Shown piece by piece: positions 43,897 through 54,759 of a stretch of DNA of 64,000 nucleotides; position 1 is the first letter of the stretch, and each line of letters begins with the position of its first letter. The translations under genes were made by a program, and so were the position numbers. Source of the stretch: Phytophthora sp. 'mugwort'. Its lineage: Eukaryota > Oomycota > Peronosporomycetes > Peronosporales > Peronosporaceae. The notes under the pieces are model-generated. The model saw nothing but the letters and a program-made list of their open reading frames with translations. It made no database searches and had not been told where the DNA came from. The stretch covers positions 62,001-126,000 of the forward strand of contig JAUCEF010000005.1 of NCBI GenBank assembly GCA_033558025.1, written 5' to 3'.

Positions 43897-45563
43897 TTGA
43901 GTGAGACAGTGGTAAAAACTTCTGCTCCTGTGCAAAAAGTGCACATCCAAACCGAATATTTACGCCATAAAAAGTATTATTGGTATGGCGCTCGTCAATC
44001 TCCAGCACTCTACGCTTTAACATCCCTCCCTAGCGCCTTTCAGGCGGGCTTTGGAGTAATGCCACGGCGTCCCAAGAATACGAACAAGACAAAACTCAAT
44101 TCCATGCAGGCACAGGCGGGCGTAACCGTTGTAGCTGCCGCAGCTGCAGCTCGCGTGCACCGCTTCATATATTATCGGTGGAAAAAGCAAACCAACACGA
44201 TCCAAACAGCTGCCAAGGAGGCACCAAACAAGTTATACGCTCCCTCAGCAAAGCGAGCTGCGATGTATGTACGCAACCCGGGCCTCGAAAAGTAGTGAGT
44301 TTACAACAATCAATTCTATTGATGATTTCTGTTTTACTAACCACATTCTAGACTGCTGGATTGGATCATTGAAATGCGAAAAATTCGCTTTCTTTGTGTT
44401 TCTATGCGTTGTTTGATAATTATCCTTGCGCTTAGACCCCCACAATTCAAAACGAAGAACGAGAGGCGGCAACGTGTCTTCTCTAGACGGTTTTTGAAGC
44501 AAAATCGTCTCTCGGTTAGGCGGATAACCCATAAAGGCAGAAAAAAGCGCTCGGACATGGAGGTATGGTTGATGATATCGAACGAGTTGTGTTTATAATC
44601 TAATAAGCGTATTTATTAGCGTGTTGCTGATGTTTTTACGCAATCTATTCAACACACGATTGAAGAAAATGGCATTCTGTCTGGAGAGAGTGGGCCAGAC
44701 AAGATGGCTTCCGTCTTCAACATGGATCAAACGGCTGTGTTTACGATATGGTGGGTAAACCACTGTAGACTTCGTCAGCCACCCAACCATTGATGTGGTT
44801 CAAGGTAAACATACTAACGTATTCTATTTATCGGGATAACAATAATAAGCACTATTTGTTATTAATGTTTAGGTGGCGAAATCGATGGGTTTTGGGCCTC
44901 GTGTTTTTGACCACATCTGCAACGGGTGAGAAACTGCCCCCGCTTATTGTTTTTGCGGGTGTGCGGGGGGACCATCTCGCACAAGATATGGAACCCGCAA
45001 TTCGGATCCGACGACGTCCTGCACACGATGCAGAAGAAGGCATGGTGCGATGAAGCCGTAATGCTGGAGTGGATTGACAGAGTAAGTTATTTGCTGGAGA
45101 GAAAACATTTATTGCTGATATTTACAAATTTTAGTATTTGTTGTTAGATCTGGAAGCCAAGTGTCGATTCCTGTCGCCTCCTTATTCTCGATAGTTTGAA
45201 GGTGCATAAGATGGATACAGTTCGCCATGAACTACAAGAACGCAGTTGCACACAAGTGGAGCTCGTGCCGCCCGGCATCACTGGCATTTGCCAGCCCATG
45301 GATGTCGCTGTCATGAAGCCGTTCAAGGACCGCATCTGGTACGTGATAATAGTTTGTGTGCATCCGCATTCGCATCTGACCCCTACGATGTATTGTACAG
45401 TGCCAGCTATGAGGAATACCACAAATCGAACCCGTTTCCAAGCACTCCTGATGATAGGCGAGCGCTTTTGGCGCGGTTCGTAAGTGAAGCGTGGCGAAAT
45501 GTTTCTGAGAAAACAATTAGGAAGGGTTTATTAGGGCTGGAATCACTCCGTTGGGCCGCGTGA
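43897..45563 (+). pseudogene. pogo/Tigger-like DDE_1 transposase pseudogene
   Basis: A CENP-B-type HTH is suggested by a small-residue repeat and ARVHRFIYYRWKKQ (44148-44200). Then LLDWIIEMR (44353), FLKQNRLSVRRITHKG (44493-44540), and NMDQTAVF (~44720), the first DDE motif. RLLILDSLKVHK (~45178-45213) gives the second Asp and PPGITGICQPMDVAVMKPFK (45270-45328) the third block. A C-terminal helical tail ends at 45563. Frame breaks and possible short introns (44296-44350, 44585-44620, 44803-44872, 45081-45147) split the coding sequence; without them it is dead. Confidence 0.7.
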
Positions 45564-46412
45564 CCAAGATGGTATGTTTCGAGTTCAAGACATCTGATGT
45601 AGATGCTCCTGTCGTGCATGCTACAGATAAAAACAGTTAAATGCAATGTTGATCCGGAAGGGGTGTCATCTTTATGTTTGTGTGCATGTTGTCCTTTTTT
45701 TACGAAGCATCTGTGGTTTTTACGAGCGTCGCACTCGATCCGTCTGTCTCACTCACGATTTATACGGTAGATCATTTGCAAAAGGGGAAACACAAACACG
45801 TGCGTTAGTGACATCAAGCAAACTGATACCTCACTTTAGAGTCAAAGCTAAACGTGATTTTGCAGAATTCAGGGTCCCACCTAAATTTTGAAATGGGCAT
45901 GAAAACAACGATAACTGGTTATCTTTTTGCCGTGTTTTTTCCCTCCAAAACCCCGTTATACCCACCAAACACCATCATCGGACCATCGCGAACGGCCTTA
46001 AACACTCGCTGAATACAGACTAACGAGACGCCCGGTATACCCAAATTCAAGAGGGTATTTGACTTTTGAAGGTTTAACATATTAAATATCAGTGCTTTTA
46101 GTTAGTTTCTTTAATATTAAGTATAAATAAAATTGCAAAGGTATCGAGTTCCAACCGTCTCGTTCTCACCCTCTATAGTACCGTATGAGCCAATTTACTG
46201 TATGAAGTTCTTTCTAATAATTTCGAAACAATGGCTACATGTAGCTAGCCCTCTGCCCCTAACCCTTTTTTTAATCTGTAGCCAGAAACAAGCCAGAGAT
46301 TAAAATGCCCATAGCCTGTCTTGCCGTGGAGTGCCACCGCGCAGCTTTCCTTTCCTCACAGCGTGAGGGCGGCTAGCTCAGTTGGAAGCTCGCCGCCCAG
46401 TCCGAGCTGTGC
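45564..46412. other. Intergenic, no gene recognised
   Basis: AT-rich from 46070 to 46300. Just before the membrane-protein start there is GGCTAGCTCAGTTGGAAGCTCG (46371-46392), identical in form to a tRNA D-arm/A box, but no B box or acceptor follows. It was noted and not called a tRNA. Confidence 0.5.
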
Positions 46413-47696
46413 ATGGAGCCATCGGAAGCCCTCTTCAGCTCGCACTCACAGGAGCCTGCACAGCCAAGCAAGACGACCTTAACTGGTAGCCGGCTCTTCG
46501 TTCTTTGCGCCACCCTCACGGCGGCCGCCCTGCTCGTCTCCTTCATCTTCTACTCCATCCATGAAAATCACTCGCGCCATTCGGTGTACCTCCTGCAAGG
46601 CTGTTTGTCAATTGGTTTGCTCGAGACGAGCTGGTGGCACTACCGCATCCGGCAGCGGTTCCTGGCACCGCTGGAGACGTCCGCGACCGCGCTATTCGGT
46701 GGTTCTGATCCTGAACGACCACGGCTTGACCCAAGCGAGTATGGCCGTGGTCTACGAGACCGATTGCAGCCCAAGGCATACGCAGTGACCAAATTTACAG
46801 ACATGTATATCAAGGCTATGCGCGGCATGGCGGTGATAGCTGCCTTGGTAGCGGCATCTGCCGTCGCAGCGGTAGGAGCCACCATTGCCGTGTACACGGA
46901 AGGCATGGTGGTCGTGTGTGCTGCCGTGGGCTGCTTCGCCGGCGTTTTGTGTGCCTGCTTCGCTCCGACTCCCAGCGACGGCGTCGCCATCCTGGTCCAC
47001 GAGGGAGCGCTCACCGTGACAGCGATGAACACTATGATCGCGCATTACGCGGGGATGGAGACACAAATGGCAATCCTGGACTACTTGTTCGTGGCGCTGG
47101 GTGGCTGGGTTATCATCGTTATCTCGCGCATCGTTGCGTCCAAAAATCTGCTAGAGTGCTTCCTCATGGTGACGCTAGATACCGTCGCGCTGCTCCACGT
47201 GACGGTCATTATGATGGAGGTGGTGGACTTTGTGGAACACCCGCTCGCCAACAATCTCCCTCGCGAGCTGGCAGCCTTCTTCGTTACCATCGCGTCGGCC
47301 GAGATGGGCCACTACCTGTTTGAACTGGTAACGACTGAATGGTTCTATCGTTGCTGGCGCCGCTGGAGAAATATGCCCCCGCGGGTGCATGGGGTGGCAG
47401 ACTTTATCGTGTCGGTCTTATTCGGCGCTGTTGGCATGCTGGTGTGGATGGTGTGGGTGTTCGCCACGGATACAAATGTGTGGAATATTCTAGCTCTCCT
47501 CGGCGCGGTGACGCTCTCCCAAGTGGGTCGCTCGTTCATGAATCTGATTCACGAAACAGCCATGGCACCTCCGTGGAACCACACGCAATTCTCGATCTGG
47601 AACAACGGCATAATGGAGTTGATGAACCCGTTTCTCGTTGGGTGGATCGTGTTTCACCCGTACGCGAAGACGATCTTGGAGGCCGAGAGCGGCTAG
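46413..47696 (+). CDS. Polytopic membrane protein of unknown function
   Basis: A single exon encodes 427 residues. Hydropathy by eye shows about nine or ten membrane segments: LFVLCATLTAAALLVSFIF (28-46), AVIAALVAASAVAAVGATIA (~138-158), VVVCAAVGCFAGVLCACFA (~165-183), then segments near 222-240, 250-270, 280-300, 332-352 and 355-372. The short N-terminus is cytosolic-like and Ser/Pro-rich. Late polar residues (MNLIHETAMAPPWNHTQFSI) lie between hydrophobic stretches. I do not recognise a transporter or enzyme signature. Strong codon regularity and the absence of stops over 1.28 kb support it as a real gene. Confidence 0.8.
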   Translation: MEPSEALFSSHSQEPAQPSKTTLTGSRLFVLCATLTAAALLVSFIFYSIHENHSRHSVYLLQGCLSIGLLETSWWHYRIRQRFLAPLETSATALFGGSDPERPRLDPSEYGRGLRDRLQPKAYAVTKFTDMYIKAMRGMAVIAALVAASAVAAVGATIAVYTEGMVVVCAAVGCFAGVLCACFAPTPSDGVAILVHEGALTVTAMNTMIAHYAGMETQMAILDYLFVALGGWVIIVISRIVASKNLLECFLMVTLDTVALLHVTVIMMEVVDFVEHPLANNLPRELAAFFVTIASAEMGHYLFELVTTEWFYRCWRRWRNMPPRVHGVADFIVSVLFGAVGMLVWMVWVFATDTNVWNILALLGAVTLSQVGRSFMNLIHETAMAPPWNHTQFSIWNNGIMELMNPFLVGWIVFHPYAKTILEAESG

Positions 47697-47855
47697 TAAG
47701 TTGAAGAGAAATCATACGAGAAGGCTGCGCCAGAGGGCAGCAGCTGTAAATATTTATTGAGAAGAAGTTATTAGGATGTTGGGCGGTAGTTCTTAGTAAT
47801 GAATAACCTACTGCTGTAATGTGCGTTTGTGGTATTCTGACTAACTGCAATGCTC

Positions 47856-49335
<1,480 letters not shown>

Positions 49336-49830
49336 CACTACATGTACTGTAACTGGAAAAGTGCGAATTTTTGCTACGTGGACCAAGTATTTCGACATAT
49401 AGGTCAAAAAATATGGTAGCATATTACCGGTATTGTATTGGTGTAATTGTCAATTGTTTTTGACATAATTTGTGATCGACAACTTACCGGTAACACCAAC
49501 TCATGTAAAATGACGGCACCTAGCAGCTCGTACTTAATCGAAATTTAGTGTCATCGTGTGCACTTTAGTACCTGGAGGTATGTGTAGTACCGGTACCGGT
49601 AGTAGTATTTCAAAGTTGACGGATTCAGCTATTCATCGCGGTGCAGGATAAGCCAGTGGTTGCTGAGATCTATGAAATCATCTTCTGATAGTTGTATTAA
49701 GTGCATGGACTGCATAGATGGTATTAATGAATGCGCGCATGCAGTGTACATCAACAAAAGAAGCTTCAGCGATATAAGCATTGCCGTTTGTTGCGTCTCG
49801 AATCTTTCCTGGTGGCTATTTCTTGGGCGT
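49336..49830. other. Intergenic, promoter region of CWC24
   Basis: Contains TACCGGTACCGGTAG (49587-49601) and other CCGGTA repeats, and no reading frame of note. The CWC24 promoter should be at 49340-49500 on the minus strand. Confidence 0.45.
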
Positions 49831-50145
49831 TCACAGGGCACCGTTCTGCTTGAGCAGGGGTTCGAGGTTGCCAGCCTTGTGCAGCTTCTGCACGTCCGAG
49901 TTTCCGCCGATGGACTTGCCGCCCACGAACATATTGGGCACGGTACTCTGGCCAGTGATCTGCTCCAGCGCGTCCTGCTGCTCGCTACCGCCGTCGATCT
50001 GATCCAGCTCCACCACGTCGTACTTGGCGCCCAGCTGCGTCAACAGCGTCTTTGTCTTCGCGCAGTACGGGCAGTAGGTCTTGCTGTACACCACCACGGG
50101 GGTGGAGGAGATCTTGGTTTCTACGGTTTCCTTGGCGCTCACCAT
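49831..50145 (-). CDS. GRX: Dithiol glutaredoxin (CPYC type)
   Basis: A 104-residue thioredoxin-fold protein that reduces disulphides or glutathionylated proteins using glutathione. The active site is C25-P-Y-C28 in YSKTYCPYCAKTK. The glutathione-binding cis-Pro segment STVPNMFVGG (~66-75) and a GGNSD turn (~79-83) are all present, so activity is expected. No clear targeting peptide, so cytosolic. ATG 50145 gives the length usual for this class. The gene is divergent from the DinB-like gene, 282 bp between starts. Confidence 0.95.
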   Translation of the reverse strand: MVSAKETVETKISSTPVVVYSKTYCPYCAKTKTLLTQLGAKYDVVELDQIDGGSEQQDALEQITGQSTVPNMFVGGKSIGGNSDVQKLHKAGNLEPLLKQNGAL

Positions 50146-50218
50146 CTTGGCCTGTACCTTTGTCCGCTCGAAAGAAAATCTTAAACTGAAGGCCTCGTGC
50201 GCGAGTTCCTTCCGGCCA

Positions 50219-50249
50219 CCTTATGCTGCGAAAGTTCAGCAGCATAAGG
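50219..50249. promoter_or_regulatory. Hairpin in the shared upstream region of GRX and the DinB-like gene
   Basis: CCTTATGCTGC and GCAGCATAAGG, perfect 11-bp arms, flank a nine-base loop. It lies 74 bp upstream of the glutaredoxin start codon. It could be a palindromic binding site or a 5'-leader structure; there is no direct evidence for either. Confidence 0.45.
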
Positions 50250-50379
50250 AGGGTTAGGGTGTCTTATCTTCAGTGCGATCTTTTTGCTGATTTAAGCGAC
50301 AGTGACACCGTTTAGACAACGGTTATTGCAGGCTCGTTTTCTAATACTTCTCTGTCCCGGGTGAATCGCCAAAAGTTGG

Positions 50380-50395
50380 GCTCACTCAATTTCCG
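50380..50395 (+). promoter_or_regulatory. Oomycete Inr/FPR-type core promoter
   Basis: GCTCACTCAATTTCC closely fits the published oomycete initiator plus flanking promoter element (form GCTCATTYYNCAWTTT). It lies about 35-45 bases before the ATG of the DinB-like gene, where transcripts of such genes usually start. Confidence 0.65.
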
Positions 50396-50427
50396 ACAAG
50401 ACTTTCGTTGTGGGTGAAGCGCCAGTG

Positions 50428-51039
50428 ATGCTCCGCTATCACAACGTCGTCACCCGCTTCGCCCGCGGTGGGCTAGCTCGTGTCAGCACCATAACCGAGG
50501 GCTCGGGGGCGCTCGTGTCGGTGCTAGCCATCCTCGAGCAGCATAAAACTTTCCTGCGCGACTTGGACGACGCCGTCTACTCGTTCCATAGCCCGCTCAT
50601 CCAGGGGTCCGTGGGTCAGCACACGCGCCACTCGCTGGACCACTTACGCAAGCCGCTGGAGCTATTAGTCGCCCAGCAGCAGGGAAGCGACGAGAACATG
50701 GTGCGCTACGATATACGCGATCGCCGCACACCCATGGAGAACGACCGCAATTTGGCCATCGGTCAGATTGAACACCTGGAGGAGACACTTCGTGCCGTGC
50801 CGCAGAGATATTTAGCACGCGCCGTGCATACAGCCTTCATGCTGTCAGCGGACGGCAGAGAATTCGAATTTGAGTCCACGTTCAGTCGTGAGCTGGCATT
50901 TGCCGTGCACCACTGTATTCATCACAACGCGATGTCAAAGGTGCTGCTGCGCCACCATTTTCCAGAGGTAAATGTGCCGGACGGATTCGGCATGGCGCCG
51001 TCCACGGCTAACTTTAATTTGACGTCCCCGAACGAGTAA
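50428..51039 (+). CDS. DinB-like four-helix protein, putative metal-binding
   Basis: A single exon encodes 203 residues from ATG 50428; the open frame extends to 50410 but without an ATG. Histidines are placed as in DinB/YfiT-type bundles: GSVGQHTRHSLDH (~62-74) at the first helix end and HHCIHHNA (~163-170) near the C-terminus. A conserved-looking RYDIRDRRTPMENDRN loop (~92-107) sits between. Bacterial relatives bind divalent metal and include thiol transferases, and a eukaryotic branch of unknown role exists. It is divergent from glutaredoxin; a functional link through thiol chemistry is only a suggestion. Confidence 0.75.
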   Translation: MLRYHNVVTRFARGGLARVSTITEGSGALVSVLAILEQHKTFLRDLDDAVYSFHSPLIQGSVGQHTRHSLDHLRKPLELLVAQQQGSDENMVRYDIRDRRTPMENDRNLAIGQIEHLEETLRAVPQRYLARAVHTAFMLSADGREFEFESTFSRELAFAVHHCIHHNAMSKVLLRHHFPEVNVPDGFGMAPSTANFNLTSPNE

Positions 51040-52238
51040 AGTCCAGGGGCAGCAGCAGCAACGGAAGCAGCAACGGCAGCATACCGGCAGCATATACGGC
51101 GATAAGCTCAACAGAAAGTGTGAAGTCACCAGGCAAGTGATGTGCTGTAAGGCCAACCGTATGCGTTTTTACTGACAGCGTGAAGCCACAGGATCGTTTC
51201 ATAGTCCACAAAGAATTGTCTTGAGCTAATAAACCTTCACAACTATTGATGATGAAACCAAATGCGACATTTCTGCGCGCGGTACAGTTCTGCACCTTGT
51301 TTTCGACAGGGTAGACCATATGACGAATACGAACACATTAAATGTGAAAGAGGATAAGTAAAGAAGTCGTTGCTATAGGTTGCACATCATTATTGAATTC
51401 TGCGGGCCATCGATTGGTACCATGCAGAAAACGAGGTGCATAACTATACCGTACATGTACACGTATGTGTCATTTTACAATAGGTACAGACAACGACAAA
51501 AATGTATCCGTTTGGGCATATTTCCGATCACTTACGACACCATACAAATGTCAAGAAGAGGAGGGGGTGTTTAACAATCGTGGTACATATTATGGACATA
51601 ATATGTCCGGTCACTAGTGAAGCATACAGAAACCAAGCTTGGCATAAAATATTCAAGATAAAATAGTATCGTTTATTGTGCAAGTTCCAGCTCCCAAAAC
51701 GAATGGCTATTGGTCTGTAATTGATCTATATACTCCTTGATATCGGTAAGACCTTTCAGGCTCTCTGAAGTGGACAGGTTCCCTTTGCAAGGCGCCATCC
51801 CGAGAGCGACCAACATCGTGCCCATTTTGCACTTTTGATGGACGATTCTGAAGCTTTTCTGTATCCCAATTTGTTCAATACCGTAAAACCTGTGGAGTAT
51901 CCGACACACTTTTGACTTTGGGGTTTGGCCCCATAAAATAAATAACTCACAATCCATACGGAAAAACAGACACTTTACTAAAAACCACCGATTTAGCACT
52001 CAGGAGTGCTTCTATTAGATCCAGGAGGGGGGGGGGGGGGAGGGGTACCCTGAGAGCCCTCCCACCGCGGAGAACGATTAACACAAAGTATTACACTTGT
52101 CTTAGACGCTTACCTCTCCTTTGCTACTATGTCCTTTTCATCATCGACCTCACCAACCTCAGGATCAAGAAGCTTCATGTGCTTTAATTACTCCGCGAGA
52201 GCATTAGACGATGCCTCAAATGATGGGTCAACAGGTCA
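51040..52238. other. Intergenic, no gene recognised
   Basis: A CAG/CAA-rich stretch follows the stop (51045-51085). A minus-strand frame at 51673-51999 has no known motif. A poly-G run (52027-52042) lies at an apparent junction. Confidence 0.45.
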
Positions 52239-52477
52239 GCACGGCGAGGATGCCCTTAAACCCTTTCGAGATCGTCAAATCGGACAGCTCGTCCCACGCG
52301 CTGGCAACCCAGCCTGGACGGCGCTTTAACCACGTGCCGCTCTCCTGGTTGGCCAGCTTATCCGTCAGCCAGTTAACCAAGCGTTGGCGCAGATACTGCT
52401 TCAACGGGCGGTTCCAAGCAATGTCCGCCGGCTGTACAGCCGAGGGCAGCGATCTCGACTGGCTCGTGGGCGGCTAA
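52239..52477 (-). pseudogene. pogo-like (DDE_1) transposase C-terminal fragment
   Basis: The minus-strand frame reads LPSAVQPADIAWNRPLKQYL (~52449-52390), then RLVNWLTDKLA, then WDELSDLTISKGFKGI, the end of the DDE_1 catalytic domain and the following helices. Only this C-terminal part survives; the first two catalytic residues are missing. Confidence 0.65.
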
Positions 52478-53509
52478 TATATCATTGTACTGTATTTAGA
52501 ATTTGGGGAATGACTTAAGGTTTGCATGGCTGGTGCCTAACTTTTAGCGAGCCGTGGCCACCTATTTTTGGAGCTGTCGGAAATGACAACAGTTCAGATG
52601 TGTCCAAATTGCTGGCGTCTGTCTGATTGGCTTATTTGGCGTCTCGGATAAGCCATTCTGCCGGGTACTACACAGGTTTTACGGTAACTTCAATTTATGA
52701 TGACGGCTGCGTTTTGGGGTATGCAGAACAGGTCAGATATAGTGTACAGCGTATCTTATTGCTCTCGAAAATTTGATTAAATCGAAGCAAAATTGGGTCC
52801 ATGATGTGAGATTAAAAGTCGGTCCTTAATATAGCGTTAGCTCGACCGGAAATATGCCCCAGACGGATATACGTAGCAGCCTGTTTTTTTACTGTCACTG
52901 GCAGAGGCATCACACAGATGCTCTGCCAGAGGCTCTGTGATAGAGCCTTTGCAGCGGCTCTTGTGTGACCCTCAAAAGGCATCATACTTGAATATACTGT
53001 ACAGGAGTACTTATTGTACTACATACTTCTCTGTCCCACCAATTATAGACAATTCATGAAATTTGATCTAGTTATAGCTACACTAACACGTAAAAGACTG
53101 GGGCACCCAGGTTGGATAGCTTGTCATAGCGCGGCCATTGCTCCGTTTCTTAGCTATTCATAACGGCGTCATGCAAGTAAATAACATTGACGGAATCCGC
53201 GCTTTGCAAGAGGAAAAAGGGTTTTATTTCGTAATTCTCAAAAAATTTAGCGGTATTCAACCAATCTTTTACGGCGCCATCACCCCGATGTATTGACCCA
53301 TTTCTCAGTAGCACAACAGTCAGAAACGTGCCGAATAGTCTCTATTAGGCGTCAGGTGGGATTTTATCGGCTGTTATTGCGATATGCCCAAATCTCAAGA
53401 TTATTATATCCAATCAGCTGCTACCTCGGTTTAAGACAATGATTTAGCAAATAAAACTGCAGTTAAAAAAATACGATTTATTGGTTAAGAAATCTGAGCT
53501 GTCAGAGCT
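52478..53509. other. AT-rich, no gene recognised
   Basis: About 1 kb with many stops in all frames. CATCACACAGATGCTCTGCCAGAGGCTCTGTGATAG-type short inverted repeats lie at 52908-52945. It is probably decayed repeat. Confidence 0.45.
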
Positions 53510-54140
53510 TTGAATTCATTTCAACAGCTGAGACTGTTGTTGTTAAAGACGTCAGACAAACGCCACGGACTTACGAACCCCAGCGAGCTTAAAATCATTG
53601 CCCTCTCGTTAGAAATTATGCATTCCAGCACTTTTAGAAAGCGAGAAAGCATTTTTCTATGGTTTGATATTTATATTTATGCTATTAAATGCAGTCTCTA
53701 CTGCTGCAATTAGCCCATCGATCTGGTTCGTAGGCTGCCGATACTGTATGGATTGAATCGCAATAAAAATTACCAATTCTAGTATGTTGCAGTCAGGCGA
53801 ACGTGGTGGTTGGCTCGCCATTTTGTTATTCCAACCTCCATCTCCTCGGAGCTCAGCCGGGTCTCCCTGAGCGAGTACGACCGACCCGGCTGCACGAGAG
53901 CGGTCGCGTTATCAGGCAGGCCCAAAATGGCCTCGATGGCCGCGCGACTGAGCCCAAACGCCTTCTTGGCACGCGCGACTGTTCCGTAGCGGAGGCGGAC
54001 TTCCTTACTGAGCTTGGAAAGGAAGACCACCACCGCGACGCGCGTTGCCGGCGTTGGCCTTGGCGCCAAGTGTCCTCGCCATCTTGTTCCTTTTGTGTTG
54101 TGAGGCCTGCAGCGACTAGTGGTAGCTGCCAACCGTTTCA
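53510..54140 (-). pseudogene. Tc1/mariner-like transposase, internally deleted
   Basis: On the minus strand an N-terminal basic/HTH part (VAVVVFLSKLSKEVRLRYG, AKKAFGLSRAAIEAIL, 54060-53930) runs almost directly into the C-terminal block PPRSPDCNILELVIF and QIDGLIAAVETAFNS (~53812-53680). In intact Tc1/mariner proteins ~150-200 residues with the first two Asp residues lie between these blocks. This copy has therefore lost its catalytic centre. Confidence 0.6.
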
Positions 54141-54308
54141 TGGTCGACGAACCCCTAACAATATTAGCCAATAAGATCCTTATAACTATTTTGTGTAGTA
54201 CACAATAAAACAAACAGTCCATAATTTGGTCAGGATCGGATCTAATTCGAAATTCTGAGGTTTTGTCTACCTTGTGCTCAAATACTGTAAAATCTGAAAT
54301 CTGATATT

Positions 54309-54404
54309 GCCCCATCCCTCTAATAATGCCCCACCCCGTTCGAAAAATATGGCTTCTGAGTGGGGACATGCGATAACGCCCCATCCCTCTAATAATGCCC
54401 CACC
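54309..54404. repeat. 27-bp direct repeat, possible transposon terminus
   Basis: GCCCCATCCCTCTAATAATGCCCCACC is found identically at 54309-54335 and 54378-54404. A related string occurs at 61850-61888. It lies between the Tc1-like and pogo-like scraps and could be a terminal or subterminal repeat. Confidence 0.6.
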
Positions 54405-54461
54405 TCTGATTATAATTATCAGAATTCTTCAGATTTATCAGATCGGAGCACGCATAAATCA

Positions 54462-54720
54462 ATGGCAATGAGGTACTACTTCCCCATGGTGCAGCCAAAC
54501 ATCATTTTGCTCGTTGTTGACTCTGCCCGGAGCCACGTTTCCAAGAAGTCGAAGGCTCACTTGCATGCTCGAGGTATTTTGCTCTGTGCGATCCCGGGTG
54601 GAATGATGGGTCATCTACAGCCAGCTGTTACGCGTGGTTCAAGCACCCCAAGGATAATATCATGACTAGCATCGACGAGTGGAAGCTAAGTGCTGGCTTC
54701 GAGTATACAAATAACGACGA
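54462..54720 (+). pseudogene. pogo-like (DDE_1) transposase fragment
   Basis: PNIILLVVDSARSHVSKKSK (54493-54552) gives the second catalytic Asp, and IPGGMMGHLQPA (54592-54627) the block before the third. After a frameshift, AWFKHPKDNIMTSIDEWK follows (54630-54690). The N-terminal half is absent. Confidence 0.65.
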
Positions 54721-54759
54721 AAAAGACGGCCGACACCAGAACACGACTTAACAAAATAA

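Noticed and set aside
46371..46392. tRNA-like A box just before the membrane-protein start
   Set aside because: No B box, anticodon arm or acceptor pairing follows.
46543..47066. Antisense frames inside the membrane-protein gene
   Set aside because: Low-complexity mirror frames of a GC-rich gene.
49660..50184. 174-residue plus-strand frame over the glutaredoxin gene
   Set aside because: Complement of the glutaredoxin; no motif of its own.
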